Of a DNA stretch of 64,000 nt, positions 41,721 through 55,175 are shown piece after piece. Location: contig NW_026042407.1 in NCBI RefSeq assembly GCF_023856365.1, forward strand, positions 186,001-250,000, read 5' to 3'. Position 1 is the first letter of the stretch. Every line of letters begins with the position of its first letter. The notes under the pieces are model-generated. The model saw only the letters and a list, made by a program, of their open reading frames with translations, was not told the DNA's origin and made no database searches. The position numbers and the translations under genes are program-made. Origin of the DNA: Brienomyrus brachyistius (Eukaryota; Chordata; Actinopteri; Osteoglossiformes; Mormyridae).

Positions 41721-44420
41721 ATTAGCATAGCATATTAGCATATTAGCATATTAGCATATTAGCATATTAGCATATTAGCATAGCATATTAGCATATTAAC
41801 ATATTAGCATATTAGCATAGCATATTAGCATATTAACATATTAGCATAGCGTGTTAGTGTATTAGCATATCAGCATATTAGCATATTAGCAATTCATATT
41901 AGCATATTAGCATATTAGCATAGTATATTAGCATAGTATATTAGCATAGTATATTAGCATATTAGCATATTAGCATATTAGCATAGCAAATTAGCATATT
42001 AGCATAGCATATTAGCATATTAGCATATTAGCATAGCGTGTTAGCGTATTAGCATATTAGCATATTAGCATAGCAAATTAGCATATTAGCATAGCATATT
42101 AGCATATTAGCATATTAGCATAGCGTGTTAGCGTATTAGCATATTAGCATATTAGCATAGCATATTAGCATATTAGCATATTAACATATTAGCATATTAG
42201 CATATTAGCATATTAGCATATTAGCATAGCATGTTAGCATATTAACGTATTAGCATATTAGCATATTAGCATATTAGCATAGCGTGTTAGCATATTAGCG
42301 TATTAGCATAGTACATTAGCATATTAGCATATTAGTATATTAGCATATTAGCATAGCATATTAGCATATTAGCATATTAGCATATTAGCATATTAGCATA
42401 TTAGCATAGCATGTTAGCATATTAGCATATTAGCATATTAGCATATTAGCGTATTAACATAGCATATTAGCATATTAGCATATTAACATATTAGCATAGC
42501 ATATTAGCATATTAACATATTAGCATATTAGCATATTAGCATATTAGCATATTAGCATATTAGCATAGCATATTAGCGTATTACCATATTAACATATTAG
42601 CATATTAACATATTAGCATATTAGCATATTAGCATAGCATATTAGCATATTAGCATATTAGCATATTAGCATATTAGCATAGCATATTAGCAAATTAGCA
42701 TATTAGCATATTAGCATAGCGAGTTAGCGTATTAGCATATTAGCATATTAGCATATTAGCATATTAGCATAGCATATTAGCATATTAGCATATTATCATA
42801 TTAGCATATTAGCATATTAGCATATTAGCATATTAGCATAGCATATTAGCATATTAGCATATTAGCATATTAGCATAGCGTGTTAGCGTATTAGCACATT
42901 AGCATATTAGCATAGCATATTAGCATATTAGCATATTAGCATATTAGCATATCAGCATAGCGTGTTAGCATGTTAGCGTATTAACATATTAGCATATTAG
43001 CATATTAGCATATTAGCATATTAGCATAGCATATTAGCATATTAACATATTAGCATATTAGCATAGCATATTAGCATATTAACATATTAGCATAGCGTGT
43101 TAGTGTATTAGCATATTAGCATATTAGCATATTAGCATAGCATATTAGCATATTAGCATATTAGCATAGTATATTAGCATAGTATATTAGCATAGTATAT
43201 TAGCATATTAGCATATTAGCATATTAGCATAGCAAATTAGCATATTAGCATAGCATATTAGCATATTAGCATATTAGCATAGCGTGTTAGCGTATTAGCA
43301 TATTAGCATATTAGCATAGCATATTAGCATATTAGCATATTAGCATATTAGCATATTAGCATATTAGCATAGCGTGTTATATTAGAGTATTAGCATATTA
43401 ACATATTAGCATATTAGCATATTAGTATATTAGCATATTAGCATAGCATGTTAGCATATTAACGTATTAGCATATTAGCATATTAGCATATTAGCATATT
43501 AGCATAGCGTGTTAGCATATTAGCGTATTAGCATAGTACATTAGCATATTAGCATATTAGCATATTAGCATATTAGCATATTAACATATTAGCATATTAG
43601 CATATTAGCATATTAGCATAGCATATTAACGTATTAGCATATTAGCATATTAGCATAATAGCATAGCATATTAGCATATTAGCTTATTAGCATATTAGCA
43701 TAGCATATTATCATATTAGCATATTATCATATTAGCATATTAACATATTAGCATGTTAGCATAGCATATTAGCATAGCTAGTTAGCATATTAGCGTATTA
43801 GCATATTAGCATTTCATATTAGCATAGCATATTAGCATATTAGCATATTAGCATAGCATATTAGCATATTAGCATATTAGCATATTAGCATAGCGTGTTA
43901 GCGTATTAGCATATTAGCATATTAGCATAGCATATTAGCAAATTAGCATATTAGCATATTAGCATATTAGCATAGCATATTAACATAGCATATTAGCATA
44001 TTAGCATATTAGCATAGCATATTAGCATAGCGTGTTAGCGTATTAGCATATTAGCATATTAGCATAGCATATTAGCATATTAGCATATTAGCATAGCGTG
44101 TTAGCATATTAGCGTATTAGCATATTAGCATATTAGCATATTAGCATATTAGCATATTAGCATAGCGTGTTAGCATATTAGCGTATTAGCATAGCATATT
44201 TGCATATTAGCATATTAGCATATTAGCATATTAACATAGCATATTAACATATTAACATATTAGCATAGCATATTAGCATATTAGCATATTAACATATTAG
44301 CATATTAGCATATTAGCATATTAGCATATTAACATATTAGCATAGTATATTAGCATATTAGCATATTAGTATATTAGCATATTAGCATAGCATATTAGCA
44401 TATTAGCATAGCGTGTTAGC
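41720..44420 (+). repeat. 2.69-kb tandem duplication, right copy
   Basis: Landmarks are cgtgttagtgtattag (41,850), caattcatattag, catagtacattag (42,307), a beta unit (cgagttag 42,720, cgtgttagtgtattag 43,096, cgtgttatattagag 43,373, catagtacattag 43,532) and class V ctagttag (43,778). The alpha unit's opening cgagttag/attattatattag is missing here because the duplication started inside that unit. The offset drifts from 2,694 to about 2,710 bp at the right end, equal to two octamers. Confidence 0.88.
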
Positions 44421-47400
44421 GTATTAGCATATTAGCATATTAGCATATTAGCATATTAGCATATTATCATATTAGCATATTAGCATATTAGCATATTAGC
44501 ATATTAGCATAGCATATTAACATATTAGCATATTAGCATATTAGCATATTAACATAGCATATTAGCATATTAGCATATTAGCATATTAGCATATTAGCAT
44601 AGCGTGTTAGCATATTAGCAAATTAGCATATTAGCATAGCATATTAGCATATTAGAATATTAGCATATTAGAATATTAGCATATTAACATATTAGCATAT
44701 TAACATAGCATATTAGCATAACATAGCATATTAGCATAGTATATTAGCATATTAGTATATTAGCATATTAGCGTATTAGCATATTAGCATATTAGCATAT
44801 TAGCATAGCATATTAGCATATTAGCATAGCATATTAGCATATTAGCATATTAGCATAGCATATTAGCATAGCATATTAGCATATTAGCATATTAGCATAT
44901 TAGCATAGCATATTAGCATATTAGCATATTAGCATAGCGTGTTAGCATATTAGCATATTAGCATATTAGCATATTAGCATATTAGCAAATTAGCATAGCA
45001 TATTAGCATATTAGCATATTAGCATATTAGCATATTAGCATATTAGCATAGCGTGTTAGCATATTAGCGTATTAGCATATTAGCATATTAGCATAGCATA
45101 TTAGCATATTAGCATATTAGCATAGCGTGTTAGCGTATTAGCATATTAGCATATTAGCATAGCATATTAGCAAATTAGCATATTAACATATTAGCATATT
45201 AGCATAGCATATTAGCATAGCATATTAACATATTAGCATATTAGCATATTAGCATATTAGCATAGCATATTAGCATAGCGTGTTAGCGTATTAGCATATT
45301 AACATATTAGCATATTAGCATATTAGCATATTAGCATAGCATATTAGCATAGCGTGTTAGCGTATTAGCATATTAGCATATTAGCATAGCATATTAGCAT
45401 ATTAGCATATTAGCATATTAGCATAGCGTGTTAGCATATTAGCGTATTAGCATATTAGCATATTAGCATATTAGCATATTAGCATATTAGCATAGCGTGT
45501 TAGCATATTAGCGTATTAGCATAGCATATTTGCATATTAGCATATTAGCATATTAGCATATTAACATAGCATATTAGCATATTAACATATTAGCATAGCA
45601 TATTAGCATATTAGCATATTAACATATTAGCATATTAGCATAGCATATTAGCATATTAGCATATTAGCATATTAGCATAGCATATTAGCATATTAGCATA
45701 TTAGCATATTAGCATATTAGCATATTAGCATAGCATATTAGCATATTAGCATATTAGCATAGCATATTAGCATATTAGCATATTAGCATATTAGCATAGC
45801 ATATTAGCATATTAGCATATTAGCATATTAGCATAGTATATTAGCATATTAGCATATTAGCATCTTAGCATATTAGCATAGCATATTAGCATATTAGCAT
45901 ATTAGCATAGCGTGTTAGCGTATTAGCATATTAGCATATTAGCATAGCATATTAGCATATTAGCATATTAGCATATTAGCATATTAGCATATTAGCATAT
46001 TAGCATATTAGCATATTAGCATAGCATATTAGCATATTAGCATATTAGCATATTAGCATATTAGCATAGCATATTAGTATATTAGCATATTAGCATATTA
46101 GCATAGCGTGTTAGCGTATTAGCATATTAGCATATTAGTATAGCATATTAGCATATTAGCATATTATCATATTATCATATTAGCATATTAGCATAGCATA
46201 TTAGCATATTAGAATATTAGCATATTAGCATAGCGTGTTAGCGTATTAGCATATTAGCATAGCATATTAGCATATTAGCATATTAGCATATTAGCATAGC
46301 ATATTAGCATAGCATATTAGCATAGCGTGTTAGCGTATTAGCATATTAGTATATTCGCATATTAGCATAGCATATTAGCATATTAGCATATTAGCATATT
46401 AGCATATTAGCATAGTGTGTTAGCATATTAGCGTATTAGCATATTAGCATATTAGCATATTAGCATATTAGCATAGCGTGTTAGCATATTAGCGTATTAG
46501 CATAGCATATTAGCATATTAGCATATTAGCATATTAGCATATTAATATATTAGCATATTAACACATTAGCATATTAGCATATTAACATATTAGCATATTA
46601 GCATATTAGCATAGCATATTAGCATATTAGCATATTAGCGTATAAGCATAGCATATTAGCATATTAGCATATTAGCATATTAGCATAGCGTGTTAGCGTA
46701 TTAGCATATTAGCATATTAGCATATCATATTAGCATAGCATATTAGCATATTAGCATATTAGCATATTAGCATAGCGTGTTAGCGTATTAGCATATTAGC
46801 ATATTAGCATAGCATATTAGCATATTAGCATATTAACATATTAGCATATTAGCATAGCATATTAACATATTAGCATATTAGCATATTAGCATAGCATATT
46901 AGCATATTAGCATATTAGCATATTAGCATATTAGCATAGCATATTAGCATATTAGCATATTAGCATATTAGCATAGCGTGTTAGTGTATTAGCATATTAG
47001 CATATTAGCATATTAGCATAGCATATTAGCATATTAGCATATTAGCATATTAGCATAGCATGTTAGCATATTAGCGTATTAGCATATTAGCATATTAGCA
47101 TAGCATATTAGCATATTAACATATTAGCATATTAGCATATTAGCATATTAGCATATTAGCATATTAGCATAGCATATTAGCATATTAGCATAGCATATTA
47201 GCATATTAGCATAGCGTGTTAGCGTATTAGCATATTAGCATATTAGCATAGCATATTAGCATATTAGCATATTAGCATAGCGTGTTAGCATATTAGCGTA
47301 TTAGCATATTAGCATATTAGCATATTAGCATATTAGCATATTAGCATATTAGCATATTAGCATATTAGCATAGCATATTAGCATATTAGCATATTAGCAT

Positions 47401-47462
47401 ATTAGTATATTAGCATATTAACATAGCATATTAGCATATTAGCATATTAGCATATTAGCATA
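44420..47462 (+). repeat. Class V continuation with catcttag/gtgtgttag section
   Basis: Landmarks are cgtgttagcatattagcaaattag (about 44.6 kb, also near 29.45 kb), catatttgcatattag (about 45.53 kb), catcttag (45,861), gtgtgttag (46,415), acacattag (46,561), cgtataag (46,639), catatcatattag (46,721) and cgtgttagtgtattag (46,977). The block from catcttag to catatcatattag recurs 8,019-8,036 bp further on and lies about 15.77-15.80 kb after the 30.1-kb copy. Confidence 0.83.
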
Positions 47463-50115
47463 CCGTGTTAGCGTATTAACATTATTAGCATATTAGCATA
47501 TTAGCATATTAGCATAGCATATTAGCATATTAGCATATTAGCATAGCATATTAGCATATTAGCATATTAGCATAGCGTGTTAGCGTATTAGCGTATTAGC
47601 GTATTAGCATATTAGTATAGCATATTAGCATATTAGCATATTATCATATTAGCATATTAGCATAGCATATTAGCATATTAGAATATTAGCATATTAGCAT
47701 ATTAGCATAGCGTGTTAGCGTATTAGCATATTAGCATATTAGCATATTAGCATAGCATATAGCATATTAGCATATTAGCATATTAGCATAGCATATTAGC
47801 ATAGCATATTAGCATATTAGCATAGCGTGTTAGCGTATTAGCATATTAGCATATTAGCATATTAGCATAGCATATTAGCATAGCATATTAGCATATTAGC
47901 ATATAGCATATTAGCATATTAGCATAGTGTGTTAGCATATTAGCGTATTAGCATATTAGCATATTAGCATATTAGCATAGCGTGTTAGCATATTAGCGTA
48001 TTAGCATAGCATATTAGCATATTAGCATATTAGCATATTAATATATTAGCAAATTAACACATTAGCATATTAGCATATTAACATATTAGCATATTAGCAT
48101 ATTAGCATAGCATATTAGCATATTAGCATATTAGCATATTAGCGTATAAGCATAGCATATTAGCATATTAGCATATTAGCATATTAGCATAGCGTGTTAG
48201 CGTATTAGCATATTAGCATTTTAGCATATTAGCATATTAGCATATCATATTAGCATAGCATATTAGCATATTAGCATATTAGCATAGCGTGTTAGCGTAT
48301 TAGCATATTAGCATATTAGCATAGCATATTAGCATATTAGCATAACATTAGCAATATTAGCATATTAGCATAGCATATAGCATATTAGCATATTAGCATA
48401 TTAGCATATTAGCATAGCATAATAGCATATTAGCATATTAGCATATTAGCATAGCATATTAGCATATTAGCATATTAGCATAGTTAGCATATTAGCATAG
48501 CATTAGCATATTAGCATATTAGCATATTAGCATAGCATATTAGCATATTAGCATATTAGCATAGCTGATAGCTATTAGCATATTAGCATATTAGCATATT
48601 AGCATAGCATATTAGCATAATTAGCATATTGCCATATTAGCATAGCTTAGCGTAAGCATATTAGCATATTAGCATAGGCATTTACCTTAGCATATTAGCA
48701 TATTAGCATATTAGCATATTACATTAGCATATTAGCATTAGAGCGTGTTAGCGTATTAGCATATTAGCATATTAGCATAGCATATTAGCATATTAGCATA
48801 TTAGCATAGCGTGTTAGCATATTAGCGTATTAGCATATTAGCATATTAGCATATTAGCATATTAGCATATTAGCATATTAGCATATTAGCATAGCATATT
48901 AGCATATTAGCATATTAGCATATTAGCATATAGCATATTAACATAGCATATTAGCATATTAGCATATTAGCATATTAGCATACCGTGTTAGCGTATTAAC
49001 ATATTAGCATATTAGCATATTAGCATATTAGCATAGCATATTAGCATATTAGCATATTAGCCTAGCATATTAGCATATTAGCATATTAGCATATTAGCAT
49101 AGCATATTAATAAATTAGCATATTAGCATATTAGCATATTAGCATATTAGCATATTAGCATAGCATATAAGCATATTAGCATATTAGCATATCAGCATAT
49201 TAGCATAGCGTGTTAGCGTATTAGCATATTAGCATAGCATATTAATATATTAGGCATATTAGCATATTAGCATAGCATATTAGCATATTAGCATATTAGC
49301 AGATTAGCATATTAACATAGCATATTAGCATAGCATATTAGCATATTAGCATATTAGTATATTAGCATATTAGCATATTAGCATAGCATATTAGCATATT
49401 AGTATATTAGCATATTAGCATAGCGTGTTAGCGTATTAGCATATTAGCATATTAGCATATTAGCATAGCATATTAGCATATTAGCATACTTAGCATATTA
49501 GCATATTAGCATAGCATAGCATATTAGCATATTAGCATAGCATAGCGTGTTAGCGTATAAGCATATTAGCATATTACCATATTAGCATATTAGCATAGCA
49601 TATTAACATATTAGCATATTAGCATATTAGCATATTAGCATAGCATATTAGCATAATGTATTAGCATATTAGCATATTAGCATATTAGCATAGCGTGTTA
49701 GCGTATTAGCATATTAGCATATTAGCATATTAGCATAGCATATTAGCATATTAACATATTAGCATATTAGCATAGCATAATTAGCATAACATATTAGCAT
49801 ATTAGCATATTAGTATATTAGCATAGCATATTAGCATATTAGCATATTAGCATATTAGCATATTAGCATATTAGCATAGCGTGTTAGCGTATTAGCATAT
49901 TAGCATATTAGCATATTATCATATTAGGATAGCATATTAGCATATTAGCATATTAGCATATTAGCATAGCGTGTTAGCATAGCGTATTAGCATATTAGCA
50001 TATTAGCATATTAGCATATTAACATATTAGCATAGTATATTAGCATATTAGCATATTAGTATATTAGCATATTAGCATAGCATATTAGCATATTAGCATA
50101 GTGTGTTAGCGTAAT
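47463..50115 (+). repeat. Indel-rich second copy of the gtgtgttag section
   Basis: The order ccgtgttag (47,463), gtgtgttag (47,927), acacattag (48,057), cgtataag (48,143), catatcatattag (48,241), ccgtgttag (48,983) repeats the 46.4-47.5-kb section at an offset of 1,496-1,520 bp. Many single-base insertions and deletions break the 8/5 register, most densely at 48,340-48,740 (for example gcaatattag, tagttag, ctgatagctattag, gccatattag, catttacc). Similar isolated breaks continue to about 50.1 kb (cctag, aggcat, catactta, cataatgta, gtaattag). Confidence 0.85.
47576..47607 (+). repeat. cgtgttag followed by three cgtattag units
   Basis: At equivalent places (about 30,295, 46,108 and 54,125, all shortly before tatag and attatcatattag) there is a single cgtattag followed by two catattag. 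Here there are three CpG-bearing cgtattag units and one catattag, so there is both a gain of a unit and a spread of the variant. Confidence 0.85.
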
Positions 50116-50674
50116 TAGCATATTAGCATATTAGCATATTAGCATATTAGCATATTATCATATTAGCATATTAGCATATTAGCATATTAGCATATTAGCA
50201 TAGCATATTAACATATTAGCATATTAGCATATTAGCATATTAACATAGCATATTAGCATATTAGCATATTAGCATATTAGCATAGCGTGTTAGCATATTA
50301 GCATATTAGCATATTAGCATATTAGTATATTAGCATATTAGCATAGCATATTAGCATATTAGCATATTAGCATATTAGCATATTAGCATATTAGCATAGC
50401 ATGTTAGCATATTAGCATATTAGCATATTAGCATATTAGCGTATTAACATAGCATATTAGCATATTAGCATATTAACATATTAGCATAGCATATTAGCAT
50501 ATTAACATATTAGCATATTAGCATAGCATATTAGCATATTAGCATATTAGCATATTAGCATATTAGCATAGCATATTAGCGTATTAGCATATTAACATAT
50601 TAGCATATTAACATATTAGCATATTAGCATATTAGCATAGCATATTAGCATATTAGCATAGCATATTAGCATAG

Positions 50675-51522
50675 CGAGTTAGCATATTAGCATATTAGCA
50701 TATTAGCATATTAGCATATTAGCATAGCATATTAGCATATTAGCATATTATTATATTAGCATATTAGCATATTAGCATAGCATATTATATTAGCATATTA
50801 GCATATTAGCATATTAGCATAGCGTGTTAGCGTATTAGCATATTAGCATATTAGCATAGCATATTAGCATATTAGCATATTAGCATATTAGCATATTAGC
50901 ATAGCGTGTTAGCATGTTAGCGTATTAGCATATTAGCATAGCATATTAGCATATTAGCATATTAGCATATTAGCATAGCATATTAGCATATTAACATATT
51001 AGCATATTAGCATAGCATATTAGCATATTAACATATTAGCATAGCGTGTTAGTGTATTAGCATATCAGCATAGCATATTAGCAATTCATATTAGCATATT
51101 AGCATATTAGCATAGTATATTAGCATAGTATATTAGCATAGTATATTAGCATATTAGCATATTAGCATATTAGCATATTAGCATATTAGTATATTAGCAT
51201 AGCAAATTAGCATATTAGCATAGCATATTAGCATATTAGCATATTAGCATATTAGCATATTAGCATAGCGTGTTAGCGTATTAGCATATTAGCATATTAG
51301 CATAGCATATTAGCATATTAGCATATTAGCATATTAGCATATTAGCATAGCGTGTTAACATAGAGTATTAGCATATTAACATATTAGCATATTAGCATAT
51401 TAGCATATTAGCATATTAGCATAGCATGTTAGCATATTAACGTATTAGCATATTAGCATATTAGCATATTAGCATATTAGCATAGCGTGTTAGCATATTA
51501 GCGTATTAGCATAGTACATTAG
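50675..51522 (+). repeat. III/IV HOR unit, alpha subtype
   Basis: Landmarks are cgagttag (50,675), attattatattag, cgtgttagcatgttag, cgtgttagtgtattag (51,045), catatcag, caattcatattag (as at 39.2 and 41.9 kb), three catagtatattag near 51.11 kb, cgtgttaacatagag (51,351) and catagtacattag (51,510). One nearby unit is reduced to cattatattag, about 50,784. Confidence 0.87.
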
Positions 51523-51930
51523 CATATTAGCATATTAGCATATTAGCATATTAGCATAGCATATTAGCATATTAGCATATTAGCATATTAGCATATTAGC
51601 ATATTAGCATAGCATGTTAGCATATTAGCATATTAGCATATTAGCATATTAGCGTATTAACATAGCATATTAGCATATTAGCATATTAGCATATTAACAT
51701 ATTAGCATAGCATATTAGCATATTAACATATTAGCATATTAGCATATTAGCATATTAGCATATTAGCATATTAGCATAGCATATTAGCGTATTACCATAT
51801 TAACATATTAGCATATTAACATATTAGCATATTAGCATATTAGCATAGCATATTAGCATATTAGCATATTAGCATATTAGCATATTAGCATAGCATATTA
51901 GCATATTAGCATATTAGCATATTAGCATAG

Positions 51931-52808
51931 CGATTTAGCGTATTAGCATATTAGCATATTAGCATATTAGCATATTAGCATAGCATATTAGCATATTAGC
52001 ATATTATCATATTAGCATATTAGCATATTAGCATATTAGCATAGCATATTAGCATATTAGCATATTAGCATATTAGCATAGCGTGTTAGCGTATTAGCAC
52101 ATTAGCATATTAGCATAGCATATTAGCATATTAGCATATTAGCATATTAGCATAGCGTGTTAGCGTATTAGCACATTAGCATATTAGCATAGCATATTAG
52201 CATATTAGCATATTAGCATATTAGCATATCAGCATAGCGTGTTAGCATGTTAGCGTATTAACATATTAGCATATTAGCATATTAGCATATTAGCATATTA
52301 GCATAGCATATTAGCATATTAACATATTAGCATATTAGCATAGCATATTAGCATATTAACATATTAGCATAGCGTGTTAGTGTATTAGCATATTAGCATA
52401 TTAGCATATTAGCATAGCATATTAGCATATTAGCATATTAGCATAGTATATTAGCATAGTATATTAGCATATTAGCATATTAGCATAGCAAATTAGCATA
52501 TTAGCATAGCATATTAGCATATTAGCATATTAGCATAGCGTGTTAGCGTATTAGCATATTAGCATATTAGCATAGCATATTAGCATATTAGCATATTAGC
52601 ATATTAGCATATTAGCATATTAGCATATTAGCATAGCGTGTTATATTAGAGTATTAGCATATTAACATATTAGCATATTAGCATATTAGTATATTAGCAT
52701 ATTAGCATAGCATGTTAGCATATTAACGTATTAGCATATTAGCATATTAGCATATTAGCATATTAGCATAGCGTGTTAGCATATTAGCGTATTAGCATAG
52801 TACATTAG
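51931..52808 (+). repeat. III/IV HOR unit, beta subtype
   Basis: The unit opens with cgatttag (51,931), a one-base variant of cgagttag. The cgtgttagcgtattagcacattag segment is doubled (about 52.08 and 52.15 kb). Then follow catatcag, cgtgttagtgtattag (52,373), only two catagtatattag near 52.44 kb, cgtgttatattagag (52,637) and catagtacattag (52,796). Confidence 0.87.
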
Positions 52809-53041
52809 CATATTAGCATATTAGCATATTAGCATATTAGCATATTAACATATTACCATATTAGCATATTAGCATATTAGCATAGCATATTAACGTATTA
52901 GCATATTAGCATATTAGCATAATAGCATAGCATATTAGCATATTAGCTTATTAGCATATTAGCATAGCATATTATCATATTAGCATATTATCATATTAGC
53001 ATATTAACATATTAACATGTTAGCATAGCATATTAGCATAG

Positions 53042-55010
53042 CTAGTTAGCATATTAGCGTATTAGCATATTAGCATTTCATATTAGCATAGCATATTAGC
53101 ATATTAGCATATTAGCATATTAGCATATTAGCATAGCATATTAGCATATTAGCATATTAGCATATTAGCATAGCGTGTTAGCGTATTAGCATATTAGCAT
53201 ATTAGCATAGCATATTAGCAAATTAGCATATTAGCATATTAGCATATTAGCATAGCATATTAACATAGCATATTAGCATATTAGCATATTAGCATAGCAT
53301 ATTAGCATAGCTTGTTAGCGTATTAGCATATTAACATATTAGCATATTAGCATATTAGCATATTAGCATAGCATATTAGCATAGCGTGTTAGCGTATTAG
53401 CATATTAGCATATTAGCATAGCATATTAGCATATTAGCATATTAGCATATTAGCATAGCGTGTTAGCATATTAGCGTATTAGCATATTAGCATATTAGCA
53501 TATTAGCATATTAGCATAGCGTGTTAGCATATTAGCGTATTAGCATAGCATATTTGCATATTAGCATATTAGCATATTAGCATATTAACATAGCATATTA
53601 GCATATTAACATATTAGCATAGCATATTAGCATATTAGCATATTAACATATTAGCATATTAGCATAGCATATTAGCATATTAGCATATTAGCATATTAGC
53701 ATAGCATATTAGCATATTAGCATATTAGCATATTAGCATATTAGCATAGCATATTAGCATATTAGCATATTAACATATTAGCATATTAGCATATTAGCAT
53801 ATTAGCATATTAGCATATTAGCATATTAGCATAGCATATTAGCATATTAGCATATTAGCATATTAGCATAGTATATTAGCATATTAGCATATTAGCATCT
53901 TAGCATATTAGCATAGCATATTAGCATATTAGCATATTAGCATAGCGTGTTAGCGTATTAGCATATTAGCATATTAGCATATTAGCATAGCATATTAGCA
54001 TATTAGCATATTAGCATATTAGCATATTAGCATATTAGCATAGCATATTAGCATATTAGCATATTAGCATATTAGCATATTAGCATAGCATATTAGTATA
54101 TTAGCATATTAGCATATTAGCATAGCGTGTTAGCGTATTAGCATATTAGCATATTAGTATAGCATATTAGCATATTAGCATATTATCATATTATCATATT
54201 AGCATATTAGCATAGCATATTAGCATATTAGAATATTAGCATATTAGCATAGCGTGTTAGCGTATTAGCATATTAGCATAGCATATTAGCATATTAGCAT
54301 ATTAGCATATTAGTATAGCATATTAGCATAGCATATTAGCATAGCGTGTTAGCGTATTAGCATATTAGTATATTAGCATATTAGCATAGCATATTAGCAT
54401 ATTAGCATATTAGCATATTAGCATATTAGCATAGTGTGTTAGCATATTAGCGTATTAGCATATTAGCATATTAGCATATTAGCATATTAGCATAGCGTGT
54501 TAGCATATTAGCGTATTAGCATAGCTTATTAGCATATTAGCATATTAGCATATTAGCATATTAATATATTAGCATATTAACACATTAGCATATTAGCATA
54601 TTAACATATTAGCATATTAGCATATTAGCATAGCATATTAGCATATTAGCATATTAGCGTATAAGCATAGCATATTAGCATATTAGCATATTAGCATATT
54701 AGCATAGCGTGTTAGCGTATTAGCATATTAGCATATTAGCATATCATATTAGCATAGCATATTAGCATATTAGCATATTAGCATATTAGCATAGCGTGTT
54801 AGCGTATTAGCATATTAGCATATTAGCATAGCATATTAGCATATTAGCATATTAACATATTAGCATATTAGCATAGCATATTAACATATTAGCATATTAG
54901 CATATTAGCATATTAGCATAGCATATTAGCATATTAACATATTAGCATAGCATATTAGCAAATTAGCATATTAGTATATTAGCATATTAGCATAGCATAT
55001 TAGCATATTA
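53042..55010 (+). repeat. HOR class V plus catcttag/gtgtgttag section
   Basis: Landmarks are ctagttag (53,042, 246 bp after catagtacattag), catttcatattag (about 53,071), catatttgcatattag (about 53,550), catcttag (53,897), gtgtgttag (54,434), acacattag (54,580), cgtataag (54,659) and catatcatattag (54,740). Spacings from gtgtgttag on equal those at 46.4 kb to within 1 bp (offset 8,019-8,020). Confidence 0.87.
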
Positions 55011-55175
55011 GCATAGCGTGTTAGCGTATTAGCATATTAGCATATTAGCATATTAGCATATTAGCATATTAGCGTATTAGCATATTAGCATATTAGCATA
55101 TTAGCATATTAGCATAGCATATTAGCATATTAGCATATTAGCATAGCATATTAGCATATTAACATATTAGCATAG

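Noticed and set aside
48340..48740. A unique or functional insert inside the array
   Set aside because: Despite the many indels every piece is still recognisable as catattag/catag, so it is damaged or poorly called satellite and not foreign sequence.
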